From contig JBNKEI010000177.1 of assembly GCA_050288705.1 (NCBI GenBank), forward strand, positions 1 through 64,000: a stretch of 64,000 bases of DNA, given 5' to 3'. A program made the translations under genes and the position numbers. Shown in pieces: positions 1 to 10,400 of the stretch. The notes beneath the pieces are model-generated. The model was not told the origin of the DNA. It ran no database searches and saw only the letters and a program-made list of their open reading frames with translations. This DNA comes from JBNKEI01 sp050288705 (GTDB lineage: Bacteria; Myxococcota; Myxococcia; Myxococcales; UBA5297). Position 1 is the stretch's first letter. Every line of letters starts with the position of its first letter.

Positions 1-276
1 CTCCAGCATCCAAGGGAATTGTTCGCGTTTAATGCTATTAAGTTGCCGTCGCAGCGCCTCTTGCGATGGCTGCGGCAGGCTATTGTCCTGCTTATATGCC
101 TCGTATTGCTTTTGCCATTCTGCTAATGCCCAATTATAGGCAAATCGAGCATTGCCCGCTGCTTTAGCGAAATACGTCGCCTGCTTGTTATTTGGATCAA
201 GCTTGAAACGCAACGCCAGAAGGCGCTGCTGCAAGCAGGCGCTGGAAAATTTCTCGTGGAAAATTTCTCGTAGCAT
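1..276 (-). CDS. tnpB: IS200/IS605-type OrfB (TnpB) transposon protein, N-terminal part, runs off the left edge
   Basis: Reading leftwards from an ATG at 276, an open frame of 92 codons continues past base 1. It contains LALRFKLDPNNKQ followed by GNARFAYNWALAEWQ, the typical N-terminal helix-turn-helix region of OrfB/TnpB proteins (RNA-guided nucleases of IS200/IS605 and IS1341-type elements). The catalytic RuvC part lies outside the window, so it cannot be said whether the gene is intact. The first about 18 codons are atypical for the family and include a 14-bp tandem duplication at 243-270, so the true start may be further in or the 5' end may be damaged. Two separated IS605-type end sequences (26.3 and 33.3 kb) suggest that such elements have moved in this genome. 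Confidence 0.7.
   Translation of the reverse strand, partial: MLREIFHEKFSSACLQQRLLALRFKLDPNNKQATYFAKAAGNARFAYNWALAEWQKQYEAYKQDNSLPQPSQEALRRQLNSIKREQFPWMLE
243..270. repeat. 14-bp perfect tandem duplication
   Basis: TGGAAAATTTCTCG occurs twice back to back (243-256 and 257-270) inside the first codons of the tnpB-like frame. Because 14 is not a multiple of three, gain or loss of one unit changes which upstream start codon connects to the conserved part of the protein. Confidence 0.85.
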
Positions 277-295
277 GTATTTCAAATTCGTGCTA
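271..295. promoter_or_regulatory. Dyad upstream of nikA, possible operator
   Basis: TAGCATG (271-277) and CGTGCTA (289-295) form a near-perfect dyad with 11 bases between the arms, 65 bases before the nikA start. NikR-type repressors bind spaced dyads ahead of nik operons, but the sequence is not the E. coli NikR consensus, so the role is inference. It also overlaps the putative tnpB start codon. Confidence 0.3.
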
Positions 296-360
296 CAGCC
301 GCGTCTTTGAGAACAAGTACCGCTAAGCGCCATCAATCCCCCTTTTCCCCAGAGGTTAGT

Positions 361-1950
361 ATGGCTGGAACCCTCCGAATTCTCCGCTTGGTGCTCGCGT
401 TACCAGCGCTATTTATCGTGTGGCTCTCCATCTCGTCAGAAGAAGCAAGGGGGGCAGAGAAAACTACTCTGATTTACTCAGCGCCAGCTAACGTCGGCCC
501 ATTAAATCCGCATTTGTACTCGCCTAATCAGATGTTCGGCCAAGCCATGGTGTACGAATCGCTAGTCAAGTATGACACCAACGGAAAAATTGTGCCTTGT
601 TTGGCGGAAAAGTGGTCAGTCTCTGCCGATGGACGCGAGATTCTTTTCCACTTACGCCAAGGGGTAGTGTTTTCCGATGGAACGCCCTTCGACGCTAGCG
701 CGGTAAAGAAAAACCATGATGCGGTACTAGCCAATCGGAAGCGACACGAGTGGCTAGAAGCTATTGCGCAAATTAAAGAGACCAGGATTATCAATAAGTA
801 TACAGTCAAGCTGATTCTCAAAGATCCCTACTACCCTATTCTATACGACTTGGCGCTAGTTCGCCCGTTGCGTTATCTAAGCCCGTCGGCTATTCCAGCC
901 AGTGGAAGTACCGCCCAGGAGATAAAGGCGCCTATTGGCACAGGCCCTTGGAAGTTGGTCGAATCAAAATTGGGCGAATACGATTTGTTCGCACGCAATC
1001 AACGTTACTGGGGAAAAAAGCCAGCAGTTGATCGCGTTTTGGTCAAAGTTATTCCCGATAGCAATGCTCGCGCTGTAGCCTTTGAGACTGGCGACCTGGA
1101 CCTGATTTACGGCGACCAGATTAGTTTGGATACCTTTCAGCGTTTTCAACGGATTGGCGCCTATGTCGCACGGAGCTCTGGCCCTCTGGCTACTCGCACT
1201 CTGGCCATTAACACCCATCGTGGCCCCACTGCCGAGCTAGCAGTTCGCCAGGCCATTCAGCACGCAGTTAATAAAGATGCGTTGGTGAGAGGCGTGTTCT
1301 TGGGAACGGAAATTAAAGCGGACACGCTTTTTCCTAAAAGCGTTCCCTACTGCAACCTGGGACTCAAACCCTATCAATATCAGCCAGCTACCGCAGAAAA
1401 AATTCTTGATCAGGCAGGTTGGAAGCGAGACTCCCGGGGATTGCGTTCTAAAAACGGAAAGCCACTGCAGCTAAACCTGTGCTTTCAGGGAACTAATGCA
1501 GTTATGAAAGCGGTGGCCGAGGTTATACAGGCTGATTTGAAAAAAGTTGGCATGCAAATAAATCTGCTTGGTGAAGAAGACGACAGCTACTATCGACGAC
1601 AGAAGGAAGGCACTTTTGACCTAATTTTCAACAACACTTGGGGACCTCCTTATGAGCCCCATTCTTTCATTGGCTCCTGGCGAGTTCCCTCTCATGCAGA
1701 CTACCAGGCCCAGCGAGGCCTAACCAACAAGAGTCAGCTCGACGCTATGATTGGAAAGGTTCTGGTAAGTCAAAAAGAAGACGAACGCCAGCAGCTCTAC
1801 CGGGCCATTCTCTCTACGGTGCATGAGCAGGCTGTTTACCTGCCTATCAGCCATACCACCATGCTAATGGTGCATGGCCAGGCTCTCTCCTCGGTCGGCT
1901 TTGGCGCTACGCTACATGAAATTCCCTTCGAGGCCATGGAAAAGAGGTAA
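361..1950 (+). CDS. nikA: Nickel ABC transporter, periplasmic nickel-binding protein NikA
   Basis: Family 5 extracellular solute-binding protein, 529 residues, that captures nickel in the periplasm and hands it to NikBC. Similarity to E. coli NikA runs along the whole length: NVGPLNPHLY near the mature N-terminus, then PIGTGPWKL, RAVAFETGDLDLIYG, SVPYCNLGLKPYQY, RVPSHADYQAQ and EAVYLPIS. A hydrophobic signal peptide covers about residues 5-31 and ends near ARGA. The ATG at 361 was chosen because it has an upstream AGAGG and gives a normal signal peptide; an in-frame TTG at 307 would add 18 unlikely residues. It is the first gene of a tightly packed nikABCDE operon. A role in nickel supply for hydrogenase or urease is plausible, but no such enzyme is in view. 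Confidence 0.93.
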   Translation: MAGTLRILRLVLALPALFIVWLSISSEEARGAEKTTLIYSAPANVGPLNPHLYSPNQMFGQAMVYESLVKYDTNGKIVPCLAEKWSVSADGREILFHLRQGVVFSDGTPFDASAVKKNHDAVLANRKRHEWLEAIAQIKETRIINKYTVKLILKDPYYPILYDLALVRPLRYLSPSAIPASGSTAQEIKAPIGTGPWKLVESKLGEYDLFARNQRYWGKKPAVDRVLVKVIPDSNARAVAFETGDLDLIYGDQISLDTFQRFQRIGAYVARSSGPLATRTLAINTHRGPTAELAVRQAIQHAVNKDALVRGVFLGTEIKADTLFPKSVPYCNLGLKPYQYQPATAEKILDQAGWKRDSRGLRSKNGKPLQLNLCFQGTNAVMKAVAEVIQADLKKVGMQINLLGEEDDSYYRRQKEGTFDLIFNNTWGPPYEPHSFIGSWRVPSHADYQAQRGLTNKSQLDAMIGKVLVSQKEDERQQLYRAILSTVHEQAVYLPISHTTMLMVHGQALSSVGFGATLHEIPFEAMEKR

Positions 1951-1953
1951 TTG

Positions 1954-2898
1954 GTGCTACGCTTCTTGGCCAAGAGACTGCTGCTACTCGTACCAATTTT
2001 GTTAGCAGTGTCGATGCTGGTCTTCCTGGTGCTACGCCTGGGCGACAACGACCCGGCCATGTCTTATTTGCGCCTGTCGCAGATTCCTCCTACCGACGAG
2101 GCGCTGGCTACTGCTCGTGAGCATTTGGGGATTAATCGTCCTTTGCCAATTCAATATGTGGACTGGCTTTGGAAAGCGCTGCATCTAGATTTTGGCGTCT
2201 CCTACGTTACCGGTGCTCCGGTCCTAGATCGTCTTCTCTACTTCTTGCCCAACACCTTAAAGTTGGCAGGAGTATCGCTGCTAATAACCATTAGCTTTAG
2301 CCTTCTTCTAGGAATTCTTTCTGCCTTACATAAAGACCGCTGGCTTGATCACCTGGTGCGAGTTTTGGCTTTTTTAGGTGTCTCCACCCCCAGCTTCTGG
2401 CTCGGATTCCTGCTGGTTTTTGTTTTTTCAGTGCAACTAAGATGGCTGCCGCCTTTGGGAATAGGCGGTCTAAGCCATATTGTCATGCCAGCTTTCACCC
2501 TTTCATTAATGTCTTTGTGCATTAACACTCGGTTCATTCGAGGCAGTGTTCTGGAACAAATGAACAACCGTTCCATTCTTTACGCCCGCATCCGCGGAAT
2601 TCCCGAGAAATGGATCGTTGGCCGACATGTGCTACGCAACTCGCTCATACCAGTGGTTACTGCCCTAGGGATGCACATTGGTGAGCTTCTGGGCGGAGCG
2701 GTAGTAGTAGAGGTTATTTTTGCCTGGCCAGGCGCTGGCCGTTACGCTATGTCAGCCATTAATAATCGCGATTTCCCGGTTATGCAGTGCTTTATCCTGG
2801 TGATGACGGTCATATTCGTTTGCTGCAACCTAATGGTAGACATTCTCTGCACCTGGATTGACCCCCGCTTGCGCCTTGGAGAAGGGAAGTCAGCATGA
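1954..2898 (+). CDS. nikB: Nickel ABC transporter permease NikB
   Basis: Inner-membrane permease of the DppB/OppB type, about 314 residues with six predicted membrane segments. The N-terminus (LRFLAKRLLLLVPILLAV) matches NikB. The cytoplasmic coupling loop, with the conserved Gly and the following ILP-like motif, lies around ARIRGIPEKWIVGRHVLRNS. The start is GTG at 1954 or the adjacent TTG at 1951, right after the nikA stop, so translation is probably coupled. It pairs with NikC to form the channel, powered by NikD and NikE. Confidence 0.92.
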   Translation: MLRFLAKRLLLLVPILLAVSMLVFLVLRLGDNDPAMSYLRLSQIPPTDEALATAREHLGINRPLPIQYVDWLWKALHLDFGVSYVTGAPVLDRLLYFLPNTLKLAGVSLLITISFSLLLGILSALHKDRWLDHLVRVLAFLGVSTPSFWLGFLLVFVFSVQLRWLPPLGIGGLSHIVMPAFTLSLMSLCINTRFIRGSVLEQMNNRSILYARIRGIPEKWIVGRHVLRNSLIPVVTALGMHIGELLGGAVVVEVIFAWPGAGRYAMSAINNRDFPVMQCFILVMTVIFVCCNLMVDILCTWIDPRLRLGEGKSA

Positions 2899-3728
2899 CC
2901 TGGCGAGCGCTACTAAAACGCGAATTGGTATGGGTAGCTTTACCAATAATCTTCGTATTATTAATCATGGCTTTTCTAGCCCCTTGGATAGCGCCTCACG
3001 ATCCTAACCACGTCGATCTCTCTCGCAAGCTACTCCCTGTTGGTTCTGGTCATCTTTTGGGCACCGACCATCTGGGCCGCGATATTTTGTCGCGGCTTAT
3101 CTGGGGCACTCGCACTTCTATGGGATCGGTCGTGGTAATCATTACCCTGATACTCCTGTTAGGCCTAGTAGTGGGCGGTGTGGCCGGATATTACGGCGGA
3201 TGGGTAGATTCGTTGCTCATGCGCACTTGCGAGGTTTTCCTAACCTTCCCCACGTTTGTTTTGGCCATGTTTTTGGTAGCCGTGCTGGGTACCGGCCTTA
3301 CCAATGTAATATTGGCTATTGTTCTTACTCACTGGGCCTGGTATGCCCGCATTATTCGCAGTTTGGTAATAAGCCTTAAAGTGAAAGAGTATGTTTTGGC
3401 TGCGCGAGTGTCGGGCACCGGCGCCTGGCCAATGCTTTGGCATCACTTTCTGCCAACAGTTCTGTCGCAGGTGGCCATCTTGGCTACTCTCGACATTGGC
3501 CACATCATGCTGCATGTTTCGGGGCTTTCGTTTCTTGGCCTGGGAATTCAGCCCCCTACTCCGGAATGGGGGGTAATGATCAATGATGCCCGCCAATACA
3601 TCTGGACCCAACCCGAACTCATAACGTTGCCTGGAATAATGATTCTTGTGTCCGTATTGGCCTTTAACATTCCCGGCGACGCGCTACGCGACAGTCTTGA
3701 TCCCACCCTACTAGCCGAGAACAGGTAA
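2895..3728 (+). CDS. nikC: Nickel ABC transporter permease NikC
   Basis: Second inner-membrane permease, 277 residues, DppC/OppC family. The N-terminal GTDHLGRDILSRLIWGTR motif is the family hallmark, and the coupling loop is around AARVSGTGAWPMLWHHFLP. The ATG at 2895 overlaps the nikB stop by four bases (ATGA), the usual sign of translational coupling. About six membrane helices. Confidence 0.93.
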   Translation: MTWRALLKRELVWVALPIIFVLLIMAFLAPWIAPHDPNHVDLSRKLLPVGSGHLLGTDHLGRDILSRLIWGTRTSMGSVVVIITLILLLGLVVGGVAGYYGGWVDSLLMRTCEVFLTFPTFVLAMFLVAVLGTGLTNVILAIVLTHWAWYARIIRSLVISLKVKEYVLAARVSGTGAWPMLWHHFLPTVLSQVAILATLDIGHIMLHVSGLSFLGLGIQPPTPEWGVMINDARQYIWTQPELITLPGIMILVSVLAFNIPGDALRDSLDPTLLAENR

Positions 3729-4582
3729 TGAGCGCTACCTCGGAAATATTGTCTATTCACGATTTGCGACTGTCTCACCATAATGACACTGATCTGGTAA
3801 AAGGGCTCACCTTGACCATTGCCCATAGGCAAGTACTAGGGCTGGTGGGCGAAAGCGGATGCGGTAAATCACTTACTTGTCTGGCAGTAATGGGATTACT
3901 CCCCAGGGGTATTCGCCAAACATCTGGCCAGATTCGGCTTAATGGCCATTCGTTGTCCGACCTAGCGCCCCACGATTGGCGATCGCTGCGCGGACGAACA
4001 TTAGCCATGATTCTGCAAAATCCAATGAGTTGCTTTGACCCAGTATTTACTATTCGGCATCACTTTAAAGAAACTTTGGCAGCGCATGGAATCTGCCGCC
4101 GCGAGGAGCAAACCAAACGAATGGTAGATGCCTTGGTGGAAGTGGGCTTGGAACCGCCGCAGGAAATTCTGAATCTCTACCCCTTTCAGATGAGCGGAGG
4201 CATGCTACAGCGAGTTATGGTAGCCCTAGCTCTTCTCCTTAAAGTTTCTCTTTTGGTAGCTGACGAGCCCACTACTGATCTCGACGTGGTTTCCCAAGCT
4301 TCGATATTGGAATTGCTAAGCAAAGTGCGTGAAAAACTTGGAATGTCGCTTTTGCTAGTCACCCACGATTTAAGTGTAATTGCCCGGCTAGCCGATAAAA
4401 TGGCGGTAATGCGTTATGGCGAAATTGTCGAAACCGGATCGACGACTGCCCTTTTCCACAACCCGCGGCATCCGTATACCCGCTCATTGATACAGGCATA
4501 CCAAAGCCTCCACCGCCCTCGCTTGCAGCGGCAAGCAGAACCTAGCGGGTGGTGTTGTTCAACTCAGGTCGCCGAAAACTAA
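3728..4582 (+). CDS. nikD: Nickel ABC transporter ATPase NikD
   Basis: ABC ATPase of 284 residues. Visible motifs are Walker A GLVGESGCGKSLT, the Q-loop region MILQNPM, signature QMSGGMLQR, Walker B LLVADEPTTDLD and the switch His in LLVTHDLSV. The C-terminal LFHNPRHPYTRSLI is typical of peptide/nickel-type ATPases. The A of its ATG is the last base of the nikC stop codon. It works as a heterodimer with NikE on the cytoplasmic face of NikBC. Confidence 0.93.
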   Translation: MSATSEILSIHDLRLSHHNDTDLVKGLTLTIAHRQVLGLVGESGCGKSLTCLAVMGLLPRGIRQTSGQIRLNGHSLSDLAPHDWRSLRGRTLAMILQNPMSCFDPVFTIRHHFKETLAAHGICRREEQTKRMVDALVEVGLEPPQEILNLYPFQMSGGMLQRVMVALALLLKVSLLVADEPTTDLDVVSQASILELLSKVREKLGMSLLLVTHDLSVIARLADKMAVMRYGEIVETGSTTALFHNPRHPYTRSLIQAYQSLHRPRLQRQAEPSGWCCSTQVAEN

Positions 4583-4586
4583 ATCT

Positions 4587-5417
4587 ATGTCTCTTCTCTC
4601 CCTGCGTAACATTCACAAATCCTACCTGCGTGGCAGCTCGTTGAGTGCTGTGGGCGCCAAGAATAGATTTCCGGTTCTTAATGGCATCGATTTAGACATT
4701 GAGCCTGGCTGTTGTCTAGGATTATTGGGTCGCAGTGGTTCTGGTAAGAGCACACTGGGACGCATTGCCCTAGGACTAGAGCGTCCGGACAAGGGAATGG
4801 TGCTTTATCAGGGACAAGCAATTGACTCTCTGCGCAAAAATGAATACCGGAACTTCCGCCGCAATGTTCAAGTGGTGTTCCAAAATTCGCTGGGATCGGT
4901 AAATCCCCGGTTCCGAGTGGGGCAGATTATTGCCGAACCAATTAATAATTTTGAGGCAGTTCCCGCTGCACAACTTACCGAAAAGATTTCCCTGCTTCTG
5001 GGACGGGTCGGTCTTGACGCCCAGAGCACTATTCGCAAGTTTCCACATCAGCTTAGCGGCGGGGAGCTCCAGCGGGTGTGTATTGCTCGCGCTATTGCAC
5101 TTGAGCCACGCCTTATTGTGTTGGACGAAGCAGTCAGTAGTCTCGATATGCTGCTGCAGACCCGTATTCTCGATCTTCTTGGCAATATACGTCGTGAGCT
5201 AAGAACTGCCTTCTTATTCATTTCCCACGATCTTCGCATTCTTCTGCGCGCAGCTAGTCGGTTGGTAGTTATGCACCAAGGTTGTATCGTGGAACACCTC
5301 GCCGATCTAGACCGCTTAGATAGAATAGCTCACCCTGCTTGCCAAGAACTCTTTGATGCCGCTTTGGCACCTTTGCCGACAGGAGACCAGAGCCTTGTAG
5401 GGGATACAAGTCTCTAG
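4587..5417 (+). CDS. nikE: Nickel ABC transporter ATPase NikE
   Basis: Second ABC ATPase of the operon, 276 residues, starting four bases after nikD. It has Walker A LLGRSGSGKSTLG, Q-loop VVFQNSLGSVNPRF, signature QLSGGELQR, Walker B LIVLDEAVSSLD and switch region FISHDLR. The NikE assignment rests on gene order and partner. Last gene of the operon; the convergent agcS ends 39 bases downstream. Confidence 0.92.
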   Translation: MSLLSLRNIHKSYLRGSSLSAVGAKNRFPVLNGIDLDIEPGCCLGLLGRSGSGKSTLGRIALGLERPDKGMVLYQGQAIDSLRKNEYRNFRRNVQVVFQNSLGSVNPRFRVGQIIAEPINNFEAVPAAQLTEKISLLLGRVGLDAQSTIRKFPHQLSGGELQRVCIARAIALEPRLIVLDEAVSSLDMLLQTRILDLLGNIRRELRTAFLFISHDLRILLRAASRLVVMHQGCIVEHLADLDRLDRIAHPACQELFDAALAPLPTGDQSLVGDTSL

Positions 5418-5456
5418 TCTCCGAGATCGGAATGCCTTTTCAGGCTTTTCCCCTAA

Positions 5457-6881
5457 TCAGGCAGAAAGCTTCGAACGAACGGATTCTTTTTTCGAATCTT
5501 CTCCCAGAACTTTAAAGTATTCTTGTTCAGCCTGCATATCGATATTGCCATCCACTAGATATTTCCGAGTTTCAGCAGCAACTACCCCGCTCAAAAGTAA
5601 TAAAGCAACCAAGTTAGGTATTGCCATCATACCGTTAAGTGTGTCGGTAAGATCCCATACAAAGGTCAGTTTGAGCATAGAACCAACAAAGATAAAAACG
5701 ACCCATAGTATCCGATATGGGGTGATAATCTTCTTACCCAGTAGGTATTCGGCAGCTCTCTCACCATAATAGGACCAGCCTAAAACGGTGGAAAACACAA
5801 ATGTCAACAGACCAACAGTGATAACTAGTGGGCCTATTACCGGAATCTGGTCAAAAGCAGCGCTAGTGAGTGCTGCGCCCACTTTGCCGCCCGCATTAGC
5901 GGGATCGCGAATAATAGTCGATACTAATACTAAACCAGTCAAAGCGCAGACCACTACCGTATCCCAAAGGGTACCAGTGGATGAAACCAGAGCCTGACGG
6001 ACAGGGTTTTTAGTACGAGCCGCAGCAGCCACTATGGGGGCAGAACCGAGACCAGACTCGTTGGAAAAGAGTCCCCGAGCAATACCGTAGCGGGCGGCCA
6101 TCATTACCGTGGCGCCGACAAAGCCACCTCCTGCCGCCTTGGGAGAAAAAGCCTGCGACAATATAAGCGAGATGGTCTCGCCCAGATAGCTAAAATTTAT
6201 TCCTAGTATTACGAGACAGCCGAGCACATAAAAGATGGCCATGAAAGGAACCAGCTTTTCGCAGACTTTAGAGATAGACTTAACACCGCCCAAAATTACA
6301 ATGGCAGTAACTATTGCCAATATGGCTCCCGTAACCGGAGGCGAAATACCAAAAGTAGTCTTGGCCATATCAGCGATAGAATTGGCTTGAGTCATGTTGC
6401 CAATACCAAAGGCTGCAACTGCAGTAAAAATTGAAAAGAGTACTGCCAGCCATTTCATTTTTAGGCCGTTTTCTAAAGCATACATAGGGCCGCCAAGCAT
6501 TGAACCATCTGATGTCTTGACTCGATATTTTACCGATAGCAATCCCTCGGCGTACTTAGTAGAAATTCCGAATACTCCGGTAAGCCAGCACCAAAGCACA
6601 GCACCCGGGCCTCCCAGAGCAACTGCAGTAGCTACTCCGACAATATTACCGGTACCAATGGTCGCCGCCAGAGCAGTGGCTAGAGCACCAAATTGACTGA
6701 TTTCACCTTCACTGGCGTCCTTGTCCTTAGTCACGGAAAGCTTGATAGCCTTCCACAGGTATTTTTGCATAAATCCTGTTCTAAAAGTGAGAAACAAGTG
6801 GGTCCCGAATAGAAGAATTAACATTGGCGGTCCCCAGACAACACCATTAATTGCCAAGACGAAATCATGAATCGCTTGCAT
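5457..6881 (-). CDS. agcS: Sodium:alanine/glycine symporter (AGCS family)
   Basis: Inner-membrane carrier of 474 residues with about 10-11 hydrophobic segments that imports small neutral amino acids with Na+. Hallmarks are the N-terminal WGPPMLILLFGTHLFLTFRT region, the substrate-site motif GTGNIVGVATAVALGGPG and SNESGLGSAPI in mid-protein. The start at 6881 has GAGG about nine bases upstream. It stands alone and is convergent with nikE. The 150 bases upstream of its start were read for a glycine riboswitch and none was evident. Confidence 0.93.
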   Translation of the reverse strand: MQAIHDFVLAINGVVWGPPMLILLFGTHLFLTFRTGFMQKYLWKAIKLSVTKDKDASEGEISQFGALATALAATIGTGNIVGVATAVALGGPGAVLWCWLTGVFGISTKYAEGLLSVKYRVKTSDGSMLGGPMYALENGLKMKWLAVLFSIFTAVAAFGIGNMTQANSIADMAKTTFGISPPVTGAILAIVTAIVILGGVKSISKVCEKLVPFMAIFYVLGCLVILGINFSYLGETISLILSQAFSPKAAGGGFVGATVMMAARYGIARGLFSNESGLGSAPIVAAAARTKNPVRQALVSSTGTLWDTVVVCALTGLVLVSTIIRDPANAGGKVGAALTSAAFDQIPVIGPLVITVGLLTFVFSTVLGWSYYGERAAEYLLGKKIITPYRILWVVFIFVGSMLKLTFVWDLTDTLNGMMAIPNLVALLLLSGVVAAETRKYLVDGNIDMQAEQEYFKVLGEDSKKESVRSKLSA

Positions 6882-7436
6882 GGTTTTTCCTCAACTTACT
6901 TCCAAAAAAGTTGCGTTAGTCAAAAAAAACAAAAAACGTTATTACTAGTCCGCCACGGTACCAAAGACGTAACAAAAATAGAAGCAAAAAACATAATCGA
7001 TGATAGAGAAAAAAGCCTCAGTAAAACTGCTATTTTAGACGCTAAAAAACCAGCCAATATACGCAAAAAATAGACTGAGTGGTAGCCAATTTTCTGTTTT
7101 TCGACAAGCAGCCTTACGAACCATGATTAGCGAGTTCTTACGTGACTGAGGAATTTATACTCAGCATGAGGGCATACGAAAAATAATCTAAAGCAAAAAT
7201 AAGACCTATTTATCGTAACGAGGGGAATCAAATTGAAGCATTAGCACAATACAGAGGGTAACTGTAAATGAAACGAGGTTTGATTTCCCACTAAATATCC
7301 ACATGCCAGCCTGCCTTCCCCTTGGCGCTCCTGTTTTGCCGATGCCACGATCTGCTTTAGCCTGCTCTACCCATCCCAATTTTGGCGAATAAATGTTGCA
7401 CTTTTAAGGAAAGCAAGTATTGTTCGTTTTTCCTGC
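6882..7436. other. Intergenic region between agcS and the large protease-like gene
   Basis: This 555-base AT-rich stretch separates two divergent genes and must hold both promoters. No convincing gene was found; frames here lack ribosome binding sites and recognisable protein content. No clear -35/-10 pair or specific regulator site was recognised. Confidence 0.5.
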
Positions 7437-10400
7437 ATGAAATCATATCGTCCGCGCAGAGTAATGCTAGGCATTCCTGGCAATATCAATATCACTTCGC
7501 ATCCCGGCAAACCTTCTGCCAATCGACATACTCACCAGAAATTCACCACGCTTAACCCCCTCGCCATTGAAGCAGACCTATTGAACCCAGGCGAGGGCGC
7601 TCTTAGTCGTTCCCAACAGTTGTTAGACAAGGCGGCAACCGCCAATACCGTGACGCCTCAAAAGGGGTCCTGTTTAAAAACGAATACAATTAAGCGCTTT
7701 GGACAAAAGATTGCTGCCTCAACAGGAATAAGACCTAGCGATCCGCAATCGCATAAAAAAATGGCGCGTTATATGGGCACCGTTCCAGAACATTCCTGCT
7801 CATCCAAAAATAAGACTCTGCTTCCCGGTGTCGAAGCCAAATCGCTAAAAACTAGCGCTCAGCTAAATGAGGCAATTCTCGATCACCTTAAACAAAACGA
7901 CTCCCTACTCAAAGCTGAAATTGAACAGCGGCGTATTGCCGAAATCGATAGTGCGCTTTCGCATAATACGCAGTTCGTGAAAAACAATCTCTCACTGCTT
8001 GCACGCCGAGCCACGAATCTTGCAAACAACGCCGCCAAGATTAAGCACCAGCGAGAGATTGTTTCCAAATTATTATTGCAACACACCGCGCAGGCATGCA
8101 ATGCAACCACTATTTTGGCCGAACTCGCTAAGCAAATAGAAATAACCCAGACCACTATCGCCCATACCACCCGCAAGCGCGACGAAAGTCATGAGGCTTT
8201 TTGTACATTGCCAAAACCAGTAACTCCGTTAGAAAATGGCGAAATCTTCAATAACATCACAATACAAACTGGCATCGAGCATTTAAAGCGCCGCTTCCCC
8301 CCAGAAACGAATATAAAATTTTACTCGCCGACGGAATCTACTGCGGGAAATATAGAATTAAATGAAGCGGCATTCTCCCTCTTTGCGGTGAGTGACACTT
8401 CGAAAGAATTTATAAATCATAAACAAGTGCAAGCAAACAAACGCAGTCCCCTACGTCCTATGACAGAGCAACACTATACACTGCTTGTTGCGAAGAATCG
8501 GAAAGAATTCCATTACTTTAATTCGGGAGAGCCTAGCCCCCAGTCAATTAAGGCAACTAAAGAGTTGATTATAAAACTAATCAAACCCCATGGATTAAAA
8601 TTTAGCGACGTTGAATTTATTAGACATGAAGCTAAGCATGGGAAAGCACCTAAGCAAGGTTTTAATAACTGCGAACGAACAGTTCTCAGCATGATGGAAT
8701 CTCTTGCTTTCCAAGAAGACCTATCTCGACAGATCAGTGAGCAGAATACCAAATTGTCGCAACTGCAACGTTCTCAAAACATACAACACCGAGTTGTCGA
8801 ACGCTTTTCCCAGAGTGCGGAAAAGCTGGAAAACGAACTCAGACAACTCGACAAGCGACAAAAGCAAATTACCCAATCGGCGAAGGTAAACGCTGATGAT
8901 ATTTGGAAAATAGACGAAGAATTACAAAAGCTTCAAACACTACCAAAACTCACCGATGTTATTGCAGGTATAGAAATTAAGCATAACCGGGCCAAGGACG
9001 CGAAAAAGATCGCCACAGAATCACTCAACACTGCTACAGAAGCATTGAACGAACATCTTCTGAACACCCTACCAGGCTTTGAATCTGGAGCTGCCTCGAC
9101 CAAGGAAGCACAAATATTGCGTGCCTGGGTTACTAGCTTGGGTGAACGCGCAAAAGAGTTTGGCTCCAAGGCGCTTTCGCCAACTGACGCCGCGGCCATT
9201 GGACTGCAAGCACTTTCGCTGGCTACCCATGGAAATATCCGCATTGCTGCAGAAGTTATAAGCACACTGAAAACGGTGTCTTGGCGACAACTAGTTGCTC
9301 AGTCAGGTACTACCCACAATTCTTGTCTGCCATCAGGAAGTGCCGCTGCGGCAACCGCTCAATTGCTGGCCAATGTTCCGCGCGGCATGCAAGTGCTTTC
9401 GCATATGCTTTGCCGTAGCGATGCACCACTTCAGAGAACACGAATTGAAGCAGCACAGATTTACCTGCGTGCCGGCCAGCATTACGACCAAACAAGTTTG
9501 GACGATGTAGACACCCGGCATCTGCTTGCCAATGCCCAAATCGGCGCTCGCTATGCGGTAAACGGACCTTCCGTCGATGAGGGCCTTGCACAAGCAACTG
9601 AAGAGCAACGCAGCGCTTTCCATGCGGTTCGCAATGGATATGCAAGCAAGGCTCCCAATTCGCCGTATGCACAAGCGAACGCGCATCTGCGAATGTTTGC
9701 GCAGTGGGCGCAAGCAGGAACCACTAATCGCCAGACCGACGGGCCCAACCCGCTGCGTTCTCTGCGCGAAGGAATGTGTGCAGCTAGTGCAGAAGCTCTC
9801 CCTACGCCACAGCGCCGCGCTAATGAAGAACTGAGAAATGCGGCAAAGCATTTGGCAAACTATCTTTCCGAACGCCGTCATGCTCGAACAAATAGCGGCA
9901 TTGGTCCATCGTCGGTAGAGCTTGCCATGCGGGCCCTTTCAGAACACGTGCAAAATCTACCTTACGAAACGGATCTCACTCGTCTCAAACTCAATCCCAA
10001 AGCAATTCGCGCAATCGAAAATCGTCATGCCGAGCTAGAAGCGTGCTTCGTAAACCGCACGGTTGACAGCGAACGTCCTGAGGCAGCCGGACATCCCGGT
10101 TTTGCAGAGGTATGGAAAACACTGAGCTCTGGTCGCCTAACCCTGCTTGAAGCAATGGACTTATTGCAGAAGAAAATGCTTGCACATCCGCTAGTCAATG
10201 CCCAGTCTTTAGGCACTGGGACTGCAATCGATCTGGAGGCCACTGAGCGCAGACGTTTTCTTTGCGCCGTGGGTACCGTCAAACGCTTATTATACGACGG
10301 CGATACCGACAAAGTACGATCGCCGCAAGCATTGTTCGATTTCTTACGCGATTTTCTCCAAAAGCTTGAATGGCGTGACAAATTACGTATCACCGGACAA

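Noticed and set aside
6882..7200. Possible glycine riboswitch before the AGCS symporter gene
   Set aside because: The leader is AT-rich and lacks the conserved aptamer elements; only a normal ribosome site was seen.
9310..9881. Overlapping minus-strand open frames of 120 and 182 codons inside the large protease-like gene
   Set aside because: They are rich in Cys, Arg and His, overlap each other in different frames and have no ribosome sites; the plus-strand frame runs without interruption for 1451 codons.
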